Shown: positions 23,563 through 34,765 of the stretch, piece by piece | How the letters are laid out: every line of letters starts with the position of its first letter | Numbering within the stretch: the stretch's first letter is position 1 | Source: an uncultured Porphyromonadaceae bacterium | Lineage (GTDB): Bacteria > Bacteroidota > Bacteroidia > Bacteroidales > Muribaculaceae | Length of the DNA: 64,000 nt | Direction: 5' to 3' | Assembly (NCBI GenBank): GCA_947175545.1 | Contig: CAMWNI010000001.1 | Location: forward strand, 124,001-188,000 | Made by a program: the position numbers and the translations under genes | The notes under the pieces: generated by a model | Database searches by the model: none | Seen by the model: the letters and a program-made list of their open reading frames with translations, nothing else | Told to the model about the DNA's origin: nothing

Positions 23563-25125
23563 TCAATTCATGGGAATCAACTGTATTACATTTCCTGAGG
23601 ACTGCACGTCAGTCTCCGTGAAATCGCCGGTTTCAATATCAATAATCCTCATGTGCTTGCTTCCATCTGAAGGGTTGAGATATGTTATAGTTATTCTTCC
23701 CTGAGGGATGTTAACCTCAGTGTTTATAATGTTGGCAGGATAATTCCACCTTACCTTTCCATAAGTCATATCTTTGGGGTTAAACCAATCCGCACCGTCG
23801 GTCCAAACCTGCCAAGACTTACCATGGTAGACATTATTTTTATCCGGAATGATAACATGTTCACTTATGCCTTCCTTAACCAAATCGCGATAAGATTTGT
23901 CATTCTTATTGATGGCCAAAATGTTGCCACACATGAAATAATCGCCCAAAACATAGAAGTATACTCCTCCCATTTTGCGGGCTGATTCGGTCCAATCGCT
24001 TGCCTCGGGACGAGTGTAGTCATCCCACACATAATTTTTGCCTGTTAATGTAAAGAAAGGTTGGCCGACAGTTATATTGCCATATGACGAACCGATGCTA
24101 ATTTCTACCAATGACCATTCAACATCCTCGTTGTCATATCTACATTGATAATTATAGCCATCTTCCTTATAATCCCAATGACTCTTGAAGTTCGAAGCGG
24201 GGCTTTTCAGCGCATAAATCTTCCCATCATGATATGTGCAGTTATACTCGTCCTTTATGTCAGTAGAACCCGAATGCCATTTGTCGTTACAGCCGTCGAA
24301 TGTTTCGAAACCTCCGTTTTGATAGAGAACAGAAATGCACTGATTTATTGAGTTCCAACCGCCGACAAGTGATATGACAGGCCCATTGGAAAGGGGAATC
24401 AGTTGGCCTCCTATGAACGACCAAGAGTTGTTATCAGGTGATATGATATCATTTTGTGGACCAAAAGACGATATTGATGCATTATCCCCCTTTGTCTCCA
24501 CCTTGACAACGCCCGCAGAAGTATGCATATAGAACGAGCCGTCAGATGCAACTATGGTATTATTTTCATACTCATCCATATCATCGTTAGGTAAGTGATA
24601 TTTGGAGGGAAACAAGGCACGTGCGCTTTGAGGAATATAGTAGATTTTTCCTGTCTGCTTGTTGACAAGGATACAGAACCCTTCAAGCCAATACCAATAT
24701 TGGTAATTCTCACCTTCATAATCGGCTCTTATGTCCCGTTGGTTTCCATTTTTGTCAATGAGATAGCACTCCTCAAGATATACGTATCTGTCTCCTATCG
24801 GGAAAACAACCAAGGGCCGGATGTTATAGTCGGTGACAACCTTTTCCTTGCCTCCGTTCTCAAGTTCAATCACTTCAACTCCAACGGCAACCAGATTACC
24901 ATTTTCATCCATCTTGAAGAGCATGCCGCCATCGTCAGATGCTCTGGAAGCAGCGGCTCTCGGCGAACTGCCATTGACTATCGCCAATGCTTTTGCACCG
25001 GCTATATCAAGTTTGCTGAGGCGAAGACTTTTTGCATTGCCATCTCCTCCGGGTTCGTCTTGACTGCAAGCACAAAGTAATGTCAAGAAAACCAAACACG
25101 GGAACAGGAACGATATTCGTTTCAT
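23563..25125 (-). CDS. Uncharacterised lipoprotein
   Basis: 520 residues. The N-terminus is a clear lipoprotein signal (MKRISFLFPCLVFLTLLCACSQDEPGGDGN). The remainder is rich in Tyr, Trp, Asp, Asn and Gly with recurring short units such as NGNLVAVGVEVIEL, KTGKIYYIPQSA, NTIVASDGSFYMHTSAGVVKVE and GKIYALKSPAS. This suggests repeated beta blades (a propeller-like fold), although I cannot assign a family. The base composition is visibly more AT-rich than the neighbours and the codons are less biased, which suggests later acquisition. An 80-codon frame ends 3 bases upstream and may be coupled to it. Surface exposure is likely but not shown. Confidence 0.7.
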   Translation of the reverse strand: MKRISFLFPCLVFLTLLCACSQDEPGGDGNAKSLRLSKLDIAGAKALAIVNGSSPRAAASRASDDGGMLFKMDENGNLVAVGVEVIELENGGKEKVVTDYNIRPLVVFPIGDRYVYLEECYLIDKNGNQRDIRADYEGENYQYWYWLEGFCILVNKQTGKIYYIPQSARALFPSKYHLPNDDMDEYENNTIVASDGSFYMHTSAGVVKVETKGDNASISSFGPQNDIISPDNNSWSFIGGQLIPLSNGPVISLVGGWNSINQCISVLYQNGGFETFDGCNDKWHSGSTDIKDEYNCTYHDGKIYALKSPASNFKSHWDYKEDGYNYQCRYDNEDVEWSLVEISIGSSYGNITVGQPFFTLTGKNYVWDDYTRPEASDWTESARKMGGVYFYVLGDYFMCGNILAINKNDKSYRDLVKEGISEHVIIPDKNNVYHGKSWQVWTDGADWFNPKDMTYGKVRWNYPANIINTEVNIPQGRITITYLNPSDGSKHMRIIDIETGDFTETDVQSSGNVIQLIPMN

Positions 25126-25128
25126 GTG

Positions 25129-25371
25129 TCATAATGGTGCCGCGGTCATCCTCTCGTTGGCGGTTAGATTGGTAAGTATGAGAAAAGCGTAGGAATCTGT
25201 ATCTGTTGCCATCCTACCATCTGAGGCTTCTCGCATTGCCCTATCAAAGTCGGATGGCAACGCAGAAGCCCACGCTTGTATATGCACACAAAAACATTCA
25301 AGCGGACAAACCTCACGGCTTGCCGATGAATGCAGGATGTTACATATCCACGGGCATCTACCGTTGCTCAA
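25129..25371 (-). CDS. Possible 80-codon ORF in front of the lipoprotein gene
   Basis: A frame with a TTG start and 80 codons whose TGA stop is 3 bases before the lipoprotein ATG. The last 50 residues (AWASALPSDFDRAMREASDGRMATDTDSYAFLILTNLTANERMTAAPL, in parts) look protein-like, while the first 30 are Cys-rich and odd. There is no ATG. It could be a small coupled gene, the end of a broken gene, or part of a repeated leader. Low confidence. Confidence 0.25.
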   Translation of the reverse strand: MSNGRCPWICNILHSSASREVCPLECFCVHIQAWASALPSDFDRAMREASDGRMATDTDSYAFLILTNLTANERMTAAPL

Positions 25372-25510
25372 TCCTTGACTTTGATAAGAAATTTTGCGAG
25401 AATTTCAGATGGTCAAGAATTTGCGCGGATAAACGCTTTCTTTTTTATTATGTCTGCCGACCCCATCCCACTTGACCCTTGACCGGGCTTCTGCATGACG
25501 GTCAGCAATG

Positions 25511-25518
25511 CAAAATTA
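25511..25518 (-). promoter_or_regulatory. -7 box for the lipoprotein transcript
   Basis: The minus strand reads TAATTTTG. The implied leader to the lipoprotein ATG is unusually long (about 380 bases) and contains the 80-codon frame. Confidence 0.45.
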
Positions 25519-25583
25519 CAACAATTTTCTCAAACTCAAGCAATTTAACGCCATAAACTTTCAGCAATCCAACCCATATGTCA

Positions 25584-25901
25584 TTAATCTTTAGTTATCG
25601 GGGAATCAAGGGAGACGCTCAAGGCTCCGTTGCGCTTGTTGACCAGGATTACGGAAGCGGGCATCACGATGGCCATGTGGCTGCCCAGGTCAGCAGCTCC
25701 GCAGATGCGCTCAATTTCGACAGACTTCAGAGGGCCGGCACCCTGAGCAAACGTCAGGCGGTCTCCGTCAAAGTCAACGTAGTCGCTGTCAATCGCAAAC
25801 ATCATCAGGTCGTTCATGTTGCGATCCAATACGGGGTCGGCGTCTGCGCTAATTGAGGTGAATTTGTTGAAGAGTTCGTTGATCTTAGCTGCGGTAATCA
25901 T
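25584..25901 (-). CDS. Small duplicated protein, copy A (family unknown)
   Basis: 105 residues from the ATG at 25901 (MITAAKINELFNKF). The frame is open further upstream to 26060, but that part is the leader and the dnaJ terminator. I do not recognise the family. The protein is acidic, without signal or membrane segment. It has an N-terminal helix (about 3-18), a central region with VLDRNMNDLMMFAIDSDYVDFDGDRLTF, and ends in beta-like VILVNKRNGALSVSLDSPITKD. The coding DNA up to base 25615 is identical to copy B at 36086-36372; only the last 10 or so residues differ. It is downstream of grpE-dnaJ, behind a terminator. Perfect identity at synonymous sites implies very recent duplication or gene conversion. 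Confidence 0.7.
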   Translation of the reverse strand: MITAAKINELFNKFTSISADADPVLDRNMNDLMMFAIDSDYVDFDGDRLTFAQGAGPLKSVEIERICGAADLGSHMAIVMPASVILVNKRNGALSVSLDSPITKD

Positions 25902-26080
25902 TGTTGTCTGCTTTGTTTTATCGTTAGTTTTTTCGTTTGTTCGAAAGCCTAACAACGGAATGTTGGCAATAGTTTTTTGTGACACCGTTTTGTAACACGT
26001 TTTTAACAGCCGTGTGATTCCTGTCCGTAAAACCTTACAAAAAAACTGCCCGGTCACCATTAAATCGGCAACCGGGCAGG
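25615..26080. repeat. Duplicated module, copy A
   Basis: Bases 25615-25977 (363 bases) are identical by eye to 36086-36448. The similarity continues with scattered substitutions and no obvious large indel through the hairpin at 26046-26079. It contains the small gene, its leader and the terminator of the dnaJ transcript. Confidence 0.9.
26039..26079 (-). terminator. Terminator of grpE-dnaJ, inside the duplicated module
   Basis: CTGCCCGGT (26046-26054) pairs with ACCGGGCAG (26071-26079). The A-run at 26039-26045 gives the U tail on the minus strand. The same hairpin ends the wzc transcript at 36511-36552. Confidence 0.85.
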
Positions 26081-26086
26081 AACGTA

Positions 26087-27265
26087 TTATTCAAAAATAT
26101 GTTTGAGTTTAGAGAAGATGCGGCGCGTTGTAGCCGGATCCGGTTTGATGTTCGGCGCCGATTTCATCGCCTCGAACTGGGCTTTCTGTTCGTCGGTGAG
26201 ATTTTCAGGGATGTAGACCATCACGTTTATGAGTTGATCGCCCTTGGCGCCGCCATTGGGGTCGGGCAGACCCTTGCCGCGCAGGCGCAGCACCTTACCG
26301 GGCTGCGTGCCGGCCGGAATGTTTAGCCGGGCGCGTCCGGTGATGGTCGGCACTTCGACGGCGCCGCCGAGGGTTGAGGTCGGCAGGTCAAGCATCAGAT
26401 TGAATATAACATCATTGCCGTCGCGAATCAGTTCGGGGTCTTTGATTTCGTTGACAACAACGAGCAGGTCACCGTTGATGCCGCCATGGGCGGGCGCATT
26501 ACCTTTGCCTTTTACGGTAAGCACCATGCCGTCTGAAACGCCGGCGGGTATGTTGAATGAAACGGTGTTTTCTTTTCGCTGCACTCCGGTGCCGCTGCAA
26601 TGCGAGCAGGGGGTTGTTATGATTTTTCCGTCGCCGTTACATTGCGGACAGATTGCTTCAGACTGCATCGGGCCGAAGATTGACTGCTGCATCTGAGTCA
26701 CGATGCCAGACCCGTGACAGGTTGGGCATGACTGGAAGGCGGTGCCGTCCTTCGCACCGGTGCCGTTACAGTAGGTACACTTGTCGTTAGTGGGAATTTT
26801 CAGTGTTTTGGTCACTCCTGATGCGATGTCGGCAAGCGAGAGTTTCACGTTGATACGCAGGTCGGAGCCTTTACGTACGGGTTTGCGTCCGCGCGCGGAG
26901 CCACGTCCGGAGGCGCGTCCGAAGCCGCCATTGTCGAAGTGACCGCCGAAAATGTCGCCGAACTGAGAGAAGATGTCTTCCATGGAGAATCCTCCGCCAC
27001 CAAATCCACCGAATCCTCCGCCGGGGAATCCCTGCGGCCCCATGTTATGGCCGAACTGGTCGTACTTCTGGCGTTTCTCGGGGTCGGAAAGCACATCGTA
27101 AGCCTCGGCGGCTTCCTTGAACTTTTCTTCTGCCTCTTTGTCGCCGGGGTTTTTATCGGGGTGGTATTTTATGGCTGCCTTTCGGTAAGCCTTCTTGATT
27201 TCGTCGGCGGAGGCGCTTTTGCTGACTCCGAGGACTTCGTAGTAGTCTCTTTTTGTTTCTGCCAT
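26087..27265 (-). CDS. dnaJ: Chaperone DnaJ (Hsp40)
   Basis: 392 residues. The J domain is at about 5-70 with HPD at residues 35-37. It is followed by a Gly/Phe-rich linker ([16 protein letters not shown]), the zinc domain with four CxxCxGxG units ([32 protein letters not shown]), and the two C-terminal substrate-binding domains. It stimulates DnaK ATPase and delivers unfolded clients. grpE is 25 bases upstream on the same strand; dnaK is not in the window. No CIRCE element was seen upstream of the pair. Confidence 0.98.
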   Translation of the reverse strand: MAETKRDYYEVLGVSKSASADEIKKAYRKAAIKYHPDKNPGDKEAEEKFKEAAEAYDVLSDPEKRQKYDQFGHNMGPQGFPGGGFGGFGGGGFSMEDIFSQFGDIFGGHFDNGGFGRASGRGSARGRKPVRKGSDLRINVKLSLADIASGVTKTLKIPTNDKCTYCNGTGAKDGTAFQSCPTCHGSGIVTQMQQSIFGPMQSEAICPQCNGDGKIITTPCSHCSGTGVQRKENTVSFNIPAGVSDGMVLTVKGKGNAPAHGGINGDLLVVVNEIKDPELIRDGNDVIFNLMLDLPTSTLGGAVEVPTITGRARLNIPAGTQPGKVLRLRGKGLPDPNGGAKGDQLINVMVYIPENLTDEQKAQFEAMKSAPNIKPDPATTRRIFSKLKHIFE

Positions 27266-27290
27266 AATCGTCAGGTTTTAGGCATTTCTT

Positions 27291-27884
27291 TTACTGGCCG
27301 ACAGCCACTTTTGCGTGGCGCAGAACCTTGTCATTGAGCATGTAGCCTTTCTGGAGGGTGTCAATTACCTTGCCCTTCTGTTCGGGCGCACCTGGAACGA
27401 GAGCCACGGCCTCGTGGAGTTCGTCGTTGAAGTCGGCACCGGTGCTTTCCATCTGTTTCACTCCGTTCTGCTCAAGATATTTAATGAATTTGTTGTAGAT
27501 GAGGACCATTCCTTCCTTGACGGCCTCGGCATTGTCCGTGTCCTTGATTGCGTCGAGTCCACGCTCGAAGTCGTCGACAATCGGCAGGATTCCTTTCATT
27601 GCCGATTCGGCGCCGTTGCGCAGAATCTCAGATTTTTCGCGCAGCGTACGCTTCCTGAAGTTGTCAAATTCCGCCATCAGGAAAAGGTATTCTTTCTTTT
27701 CCTTTTCAAGGGCCTCTTGAGTTTCAGCAAGCCGGGTCTTGAAGGCCTCGAGTTCGTTGGTTTCGGAGGGCGTTTCTTCTTCGTGGGCGTCAGAACTTAC
27801 GTCTCCGTCAGGATTGACCTCGGCGGGGGAGTTGAGCGTTTCGTCCACTTGTTCGTTTTCGTATGAGTTCTTATTTTGGTCCAT
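27291..27884 (-). CDS. grpE: Nucleotide exchange factor GrpE
   Basis: 197 residues from the ATG at 27884 (MDQNKNSYENEQVDETLNSPAEV). A longer in-frame start at 27923 would add 13 basic residues and cannot be excluded. The acidic N-terminus, a long coiled-coil (about 45-85, ETQEALEKEKKEYLFLMAEFDNFRKRT) and the C-terminal beta domain (GADFNDELHEAVALVPGAPEQKGKVIDTLQKGYMLNDKVLRHAKVAVG) are typical. It releases ADP from DnaK. Operon with dnaJ. Confidence 0.96.
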   Translation of the reverse strand: MDQNKNSYENEQVDETLNSPAEVNPDGDVSSDAHEEETPSETNELEAFKTRLAETQEALEKEKKEYLFLMAEFDNFRKRTLREKSEILRNGAESAMKGILPIVDDFERGLDAIKDTDNAEAVKEGMVLIYNKFIKYLEQNGVKQMESTGADFNDELHEAVALVPGAPEQKGKVIDTLQKGYMLNDKVLRHAKVAVGQ

Positions 27885-27984
27885 ATTTCTGTTGTAACGT
27901 TTGAATCTGTTTCGTTTTCCCATAGTTTAGTATATCAAAAAGTGTGCCATTGTTACATGCTAACAACCGAGGAGGGGAAAGCGT

Positions 27985-28821
27985 TCACCGGCTGACGTGA
28001 ACGGCACACTCGGGAAACTCCTTGACAAGAAGGTCTGACAAAATGTCAGAGTCGGTTTTCGGGAATAGGCCGAACACGGCCGAGCCGCTGCCTGACATCT
28101 GCGCATAGACAGCTCCGAGAACCGAGAGCCGGGCCTTGATTTCGCCGATTTGCGGCCGGGCGATAATCACGGGACGCTCAAAGTCGTTGCCGAGGGCGCT
28201 CTGCCATCTGTCGAGAGGAAGCGCGAGGCGCTCCGTCAGTGGTTTGCGATGACCGGTGTATGGTCTCACTCCGGCATAGGCGTCCTTGGTCGAGATTCCA
28301 AATGGCGGCTTGATGATTGCAAGTGTATGGTTCTCAAGGATTCCGCTCTGAAGCTCAAACGGTTGCAACTCAGTTCCGGTTCCGGTACAGAGCATCGGGC
28401 GGTCATAGATGAAAAACGGACAGTCTGAACCGAGCATGCCCGCGAGAGCGGCCAGGCGCTCCGTCGGAATGCCGAGACAGTAAAGGTCATTCAGGCCGCG
28501 GAGGGTGAAAGCGGCATCGGCTGAGCCTCCGCCAAGTCCGGCGCCGTCAGGAATATTCTTGTGGAGATGTATCAGGGTCGGCGGCAGACCTCCGGTTTCG
28601 CTCTCCATCAGTCTGAAGGCTTTCATGACCAGGTTTTTTTCCGGCGGACAGTCCACCTTACGCCCGGTGCAGACAAGTCGGGTTTCCTTTGCCTGAGTCA
28701 GCTCCAGAAGGTCTTCCCAGTCGGTTGGAATCATGACGGTTTCCAGAGTGTGATAGCCGTCAGGCCGTTTCCCGGTGATGTCAAGGCCGAGATTGATTTT
28801 TGCGTGCGGAAAAAGTATCAT
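27985..28821 (-). CDS. ispE: 4-diphosphocytidyl-2-C-methyl-D-erythritol kinase
   Basis: 278 residues, GHMP kinase fold. The N-terminal [30 protein letters not shown] and the ATP-binding PDGAGLGGGSADAAFTLRGLN (about residue 91) are diagnostic, and the C-terminal MSGSGSAVFGLF is the third GHMP motif. It phosphorylates CDP-methylerythritol in the MEP pathway for isoprenoids. The start codon overlaps the uvrA stop by four bases (ATGA), so translation is coupled to a DNA-repair gene, an operon made of unrelated functions. Confidence 0.96.
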   Translation of the reverse strand: MILFPHAKINLGLDITGKRPDGYHTLETVMIPTDWEDLLELTQAKETRLVCTGRKVDCPPEKNLVMKAFRLMESETGGLPPTLIHLHKNIPDGAGLGGGSADAAFTLRGLNDLYCLGIPTERLAALAGMLGSDCPFFIYDRPMLCTGTGTELQPFELQSGILENHTLAIIKPPFGISTKDAYAGVRPYTGHRKPLTERLALPLDRWQSALGNDFERPVIIARPQIGEIKARLSVLGAVYAQMSGSGSAVFGLFPKTDSDILSDLLVKEFPECAVHVSR

Positions 28822-31646
28822 TTTTTTTGCGCCCGTTTATTGGTTTTAGTTATTAATTTTGTTTTCAAGGCTTCTGCGGTGTGACCGCCGGCTGCGACGA
28901 TTTCCTCCGGAGTGCCTGTGGCGACGATTTGTCCGCCGGCTTCGCCACCCTCGGGGCCGATGTCGATGACATGGTCCGCACATTTGATGACGTCCGGATT
29001 ATGCTCGATGATTACGACCGTATGGCCCGCCTCAATCAGCCGATTGAACGCGTGGAGCAAGGTTGAGATATCGTGGAAGTGCAGGCCGGTTGTCGGTTCG
29101 TCGAAGATGAACATTGTCGGTCTGGGAGACTCTTGGCCGAGGTAATAGGCAAGCTTGACACGCTGGTTTTCGCCGCCTGACAGGGTAGATGACGACTGGC
29201 CGAGTTTCACGTAGCCGAGACCCACTTCCTGAAGCGGGCGCAGACGGTTGACAATGCGCTTCTCTGCGGCCGAGGCCCCACTGCCGAAAAACTCAATGGC
29301 AGCGTCGACGGTCATGTCAAGCACATCGGTGATTGTCTTTCCGTTATGTGTTACCTCAAGAACCTCCGGTTTGAATCGAAGACCGTGGCAGGCCTCGCAA
29401 GGAATCGTGATGTCGGCCATGAACTGCATCTCAATCGTAATAGTTCCTTCGCCTTTACACTCTTCGCAGCGTCCTCCGGACGCATTGAAACTGAAGTAGG
29501 CCGGAGTAAAGCCCATCTGCTTCGACGCCTGTTTTGAAGCGAACAAAGCGCGGATTTCATCATAAGCCTTCAGATAGGTGGCGGGGTTGGAACGCGTTGA
29601 ACGCCCGATTGGGTTCTGGTCAACGAAGTCTATAGCCTCAATTCGTTTCAAATCGCCCTTGAGACCGCCGAATGCGCCGGGCGCATCGCAGGGGTCGCCA
29701 AGCCGCCGAACCATTGCCCGATAGAGAATGTCACGCACAAGGGTCGATTTGCCGCTGCCGCTAACTCCGGTCACAACCGTCATCACTCCAAGCGGAAACT
29801 TTACGTTGACACCTTTAAGATTGTGTTCGCGGGCTTCGCAGACCTCTATGAATCCAGACGGCGCGCGTCGCGATGTCGGCACGGGGATTGAGCGGCGGCC
29901 CGTCAGATAGTCAGCCGTATAGCTTCCGCCGGCCTCCGGCAGTTCGGAGGCCGGACCCTGAAAGACGATTTCGCCGCCGTTCGAACCCGCATCGGGGCCG
30001 ACGTCTATGATATAGTCGGCGGCATCCATAATTTCCTCCTCATGTTCGACAACAACGACCGTATTCCCAAGGTCGCGCAGTTTCTTCAGGACACCGATAA
30101 GGCGCGCCGTGTCACGCGAATGCAGGCCGATGCTCGGCTCGTCGAGAATATAGAGCGAGCCAACGAGAGATGACCCCAACGAAGTGGCCAGATTGATGCG
30201 CTGGCTCTCGCCGCCCGAGAGCGTATTGCTCAGTCGGTCAAGCGTCAGATAGCCAAGCCCGACTTCGTTAAGAAACGTCAGTCGGTTCGTGATTTCCTTC
30301 AGCAGGCGTTCAGCTATTTTCGCGTCAGTCTCGTTCAGTTCAAGCGCGTCAAACCACCGGAGCAGGTTCTTGATTGGCATGCGGACAAGGTCGGCAATCG
30401 TCTTGCCGCCAATCTGAATGTAAAGAGCCTCGCGTCTCAGCCTTGAGCCGGCACAATCCGGACAGGTTGTCTTTCCGCGATAACGCGAATGCATCACGCG
30501 ATACTGAATCTTGTAGAGATTTTCTTCGACCATGCGGAAAAAATTGTCAATGGACGCGATGTCGCGCGAGCGTTCGCGCCGTCCCTCCGGACCGTGCCAG
30601 AGCAGGTCCTTCTCAGCCTGAGTCAGTTCGGCGTATGGCCGATGAATCGGAAATCCGGGGTTCTCCCGAATGAAATATCGCTTCCACTCGCTCATTTTCT
30701 CACCTTTCCAGCAAACAACCGCGTCGTCATAGACCGAGCGCGACGGATCCGGAATCACCAGAGCCTCGTCAATCCCCATGACCCGGCCGAAACCCTCGCA
30801 GCGCGGACACGCCCCGACCGGATTGTTGAAGTTAAACATCATATCCGTCGGCTCCATGAACGTGATGCCGTCAGCCTCGAACCGGGTTGAAAACTCCATG
30901 CGGCGCGGCTCCTTAGTTTCGAAAACCAATAATGCCATCGTTTCCCGACCCTCGAAAAGCGCATTCTCAGCGCTCTCGGCCAGGCGACTGAGAGTGTCCT
31001 TCTGCTGATTGACACTCAAGCGGTCAATCAGCAAGTCCGTTTCCGTCAGATCCGGCTCTTCCTCCGTTGATATAATCTTCTCGATGTCCTCGAAACATCC
31101 CTTGCGGACTACGCGCGTATAGCCCCCTTTGAGCAACACTTCAAGATGCAGGCGCGCCGTTCTGCCCTCCGGAACCCTCAGAGGCGCGACAACGGCAATC
31201 CTTGTACCCTCCGGCAGCTCCGAAGCGGCCCTGACAATATCGGCGGGCGAATGTTTCTTAACCTCCCGGCCGCTAACTGGAGAAATCGTATGGCCGACGC
31301 GCGCAAAAAGCATGCGAAGATAATCGTAAATCTCCGTCGAGGTCCCGACGGTTGAACGCGGATTGCGTGTATTGACTTTCTGCTCAATGGCGATTGCCGG
31401 CGGCAGGCCCTTGATTGACTCCGCCTCCGGTTTATTCATTTTTCCTAAAAACTGGCGGGCATAAGCCGACAGACTTTCGACATAGCGTCGCTGCCCCTCG
31501 GCATAAAGTGTGTCAAACGCCAGCGACGACTTGCCACTGCCGCTCAGCCCGGTGATAACCACGAGCTGATTGCGGGGAATCGAAACGTCAACGCCCTTCA
31601 GATTATTGACCCTCACCCCGCGTGCTTCAATATTATTAGATGCCAT
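28818..31646 (-). CDS. uvrA: Excinuclease ABC subunit A
   Basis: 942 residues. There are two ABC ATPase modules: the first Walker A is [14 protein letters not shown] near residue 33 and the second [14 protein letters not shown] near 640, with signature motifs [14 protein letters not shown] and [14 protein letters not shown]. Zinc-site cysteines are seen in [16 protein letters not shown] and CEECKGEG...CEACHG. With UvrB it scans DNA for bulky lesions in nucleotide-excision repair. It is followed by ispE and preceded by its own -7 box. No SOS box of a known type was recognised. Confidence 0.98.
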   Translation of the reverse strand: MASNNIEARGVRVNNLKGVDVSIPRNQLVVITGLSGSGKSSLAFDTLYAEGQRRYVESLSAYARQFLGKMNKPEAESIKGLPPAIAIEQKVNTRNPRSTVGTSTEIYDYLRMLFARVGHTISPVSGREVKKHSPADIVRAASELPEGTRIAVVAPLRVPEGRTARLHLEVLLKGGYTRVVRKGCFEDIEKIISTEEEPDLTETDLLIDRLSVNQQKDTLSRLAESAENALFEGRETMALLVFETKEPRRMEFSTRFEADGITFMEPTDMMFNFNNPVGACPRCEGFGRVMGIDEALVIPDPSRSVYDDAVVCWKGEKMSEWKRYFIRENPGFPIHRPYAELTQAEKDLLWHGPEGRRERSRDIASIDNFFRMVEENLYKIQYRVMHSRYRGKTTCPDCAGSRLRREALYIQIGGKTIADLVRMPIKNLLRWFDALELNETDAKIAERLLKEITNRLTFLNEVGLGYLTLDRLSNTLSGGESQRINLATSLGSSLVGSLYILDEPSIGLHSRDTARLIGVLKKLRDLGNTVVVVEHEEEIMDAADYIIDVGPDAGSNGGEIVFQGPASELPEAGGSYTADYLTGRRSIPVPTSRRAPSGFIEVCEAREHNLKGVNVKFPLGVMTVVTGVSGSGKSTLVRDILYRAMVRRLGDPCDAPGAFGGLKGDLKRIEAIDFVDQNPIGRSTRSNPATYLKAYDEIRALFASKQASKQMGFTPAYFSFNASGGRCEECKGEGTITIEMQFMADITIPCEACHGLRFKPEVLEVTHNGKTITDVLDMTVDAAIEFFGSGASAAEKRIVNRLRPLQEVGLGYVKLGQSSSTLSGGENQRVKLAYYLGQESPRPTMFIFDEPTTGLHFHDISTLLHAFNRLIEAGHTVVIIEHNPDVIKCADHVIDIGPEGGEAGGQIVATGTPEEIVAAGGHTAEALKTKLITKTNKRAQKK

Positions 31647-31675
31647 AAAAAATAATGACTATAAAAATCAACTTA

Positions 31676-31683
31676 CAAAGATA
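31676..31683 (-). promoter_or_regulatory. -7 box of uvrA-ispE
   Basis: The minus strand reads TATCTTTG, about 30 bases before the uvrA ATG at 31646. Confidence 0.65.
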
Positions 31684-31797
31684 ACAAATTCCCCCGACTC
31701 CACCAAATCCCACCGTTCCCGCTGTTTTTCCTCTCCTCCCCCCCCCAACACCACTCGCGCACTCACTAATCTCAGCAAGTGCAGAAAAACTCAGACA

Positions 31798-32760
31798 TCA
31801 GAAGCGGTAGCCGCAGTCGGCAATCATACGTTTATCAGATTCGACGGTTGAGCCAATGGTTGTCAGCAGGTCGCCGACAATGCCGCCGTTGAAGCCAATT
31901 CTCAGACATTCGGCCTTGGCGGCCTCGCTCAGGCGCGCCCGTCCGCCGGCAAATCGCAGGATTATGCGCGGATGAATAAACCGGAAGAGGGCCACGGTAT
32001 CAATCACTTCATCCTCGCTGATCAGCGGAGTGGCCTCCAGCGGGGTGCCGGGAATCGGACTTAGAATATTAATAGGTATGCTGTGTGGCTGAATGCGGCG
32101 CAACTCAAGCGCCAGTTCTGCCCGCTGCGCCATTGTCTCACCCATACCGATTATGCCGCCGCTGCAAACCTCCATTCCGATGCTGCGGGCAGCGAGAATG
32201 GTCTGAATCTTGTCTTCAATCGTATGGGTTGAACATAATTTGTGGAAATAACTTGGTGCTGCTTCGAGGTTACAATGGTAACGTGTGACTCCGCTTTCCT
32301 TAAGCGCCTTCAGTTCTTCAAGGTTGAGCAGTCCCATTGAGGCACACAACTCCAGGCCCCCCCGGTTTTTCATCTCTTTATAATACGCGCAGGCTCTGGT
32401 CAGTTCGTCACCTTGCATTTTACGTCCGCTCGTGACCAGCGAAAAACGCTTCACCCCGGCCCGGCGGTTCATGTCGGCCACACGCAGACACTCTTCGCGT
32501 GAAATCAGGGGATAAACGTCGACTTTTGTCTTGAAATGGGCCGACTGGGCGCACCATTTGCAATTTTCCGAACAGCGTCCCGAGCGCGCGTTAACAATGG
32601 AGCAGGAGTCGAACTCCCGCGAGCATAGTTTCTCGGTCAGTTCACGCGCCGCCTCACGCAACTCTGCGCTTTTTTCAGGCAGCAACCCAACCAGAGTCAT
32701 CGCCTCATCGGCCGTAATGTCCTGACCAGAAATTATCTTATTTTTTAAGGTCTGAATCAT
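31798..32760 (-). CDS. bioB: Biotin synthase
   Basis: 320 residues. The radical-SAM cluster motif CSENCKWC has Cys63, Cys67 and Cys70, preceded by NARSGR. GGIIGMGET and the later IPINILSPIPGTPLE are BioB signatures, and FAGGRA carries the Arg near the [2Fe-2S] site. It inserts sulfur into dethiobiotin using two SAM molecules. No other bio gene is adjacent; a biotin-protein ligase lies at 58547. A run of nine C residues (31738-31746) occurs in the spacer between this gene's 3' end and uvrA. Confidence 0.97.
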   Translation of the reverse strand: MIQTLKNKIISGQDITADEAMTLVGLLPEKSAELREAARELTEKLCSREFDSCSIVNARSGRCSENCKWCAQSAHFKTKVDVYPLISREECLRVADMNRRAGVKRFSLVTSGRKMQGDELTRACAYYKEMKNRGGLELCASMGLLNLEELKALKESGVTRYHCNLEAAPSYFHKLCSTHTIEDKIQTILAARSIGMEVCSGGIIGMGETMAQRAELALELRRIQPHSIPINILSPIPGTPLEATPLISEDEVIDTVALFRFIHPRIILRFAGGRARLSEAAKAECLRIGFNGGIVGDLLTTIGSTVESDKRMIADCGYRF

Positions 32761-32783
32761 GTCTGTTTCGTTAATAGAGGCCG

Positions 32784-32791
32784 CAAAATTA
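32784..32791 (-). promoter_or_regulatory. -7 box of bioB
   Basis: The minus strand reads TAATTTTG, 23 bases upstream of the ATG at 32760. Confidence 0.6.
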
Positions 32792-32842
32792 GCTATAATT
32801 TCGCAATTATCCTTATTTTAAGGAATTTTTTCTTTAATTATC

Positions 32843-32873
32843 TTGCAAAATCTTGAAAATTGCACTACCTTTG
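32843..32873 (+). promoter_or_regulatory. Promoter of pckA
   Basis: TTG at 32843-32845, a 20-base spacer, TACCTTTG at 32866-32873; leader about 60 bases. Confidence 0.7.
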
Positions 32874-32936
32874 TAGGCGATAAACAAGCGAAAATTTAAA
32901 CAATTCAACATAATTCAAGTTAATAAGTTACACTCT

Positions 32937-34538
<1,602 letters not shown>

Positions 34539-34560
34539 TATCCGTAGATATCCCTCTTTT

Positions 34561-34604
34561 AACACCGAGGCTGCGCATAACGCGCGACCTCGGTGTTGTT
34601 TTTT
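34561..34604 (+). terminator. Terminator of pckA
   Basis: AACACCGAGG (34561-34570) pairs perfectly with CCTCGGTGTT (34588-34597), followed by GTTTTTT. Confidence 0.92.
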
Positions 34605-34713
34605 GCATGCACAGTTTCGCATTTCAATTTGTCAACGAATCTTGAGTGGCAACGGCTTGAATATTTAGACTTCTTTAACTTATGCGGGCATAGGTTTTGC
34701 CCGTACTTTTTCG

Positions 34714-34721
34714 TAACTTTG
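34714..34721 (+). promoter_or_regulatory. -7 box of recA
   Basis: TAACTTTG, 44 bases before the ATG at 34766. No clear TTG at the usual distance. Confidence 0.6.
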
Positions 34722-34765
34722 CACTAACGAATTTTATTACTAATTACAAAAAAGCTAAATAAACT

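Larger units (their letters stand above)
25126..25583. other. Long AT-rich intergenic region
   Basis: About 460 bases between the lipoprotein start and small gene copy A. On the minus strand it holds the weak 80-codon frame (25129-25371) and a -7 box (25511-25518). TGACCG...CGGTCA at about 25489-25514 forms an inverted repeat. Nothing convincing on the plus strand. Confidence 0.5.

Noticed and set aside
25902-26060. N-terminal extension of small gene copy A (and the matching part of copy B)
   Set aside because: It runs over the dnaJ terminator, and copy B diverges here, while the part after the ATG at 25901/36372 is perfectly conserved.
31738-31746. Run of nine C residues as a phase-variation tract
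   Set aside because: It lies downstream of bioB and upstream of the uvrA -7 box, outside any coding frame or promoter spacer, so slippage would have no evident effect.
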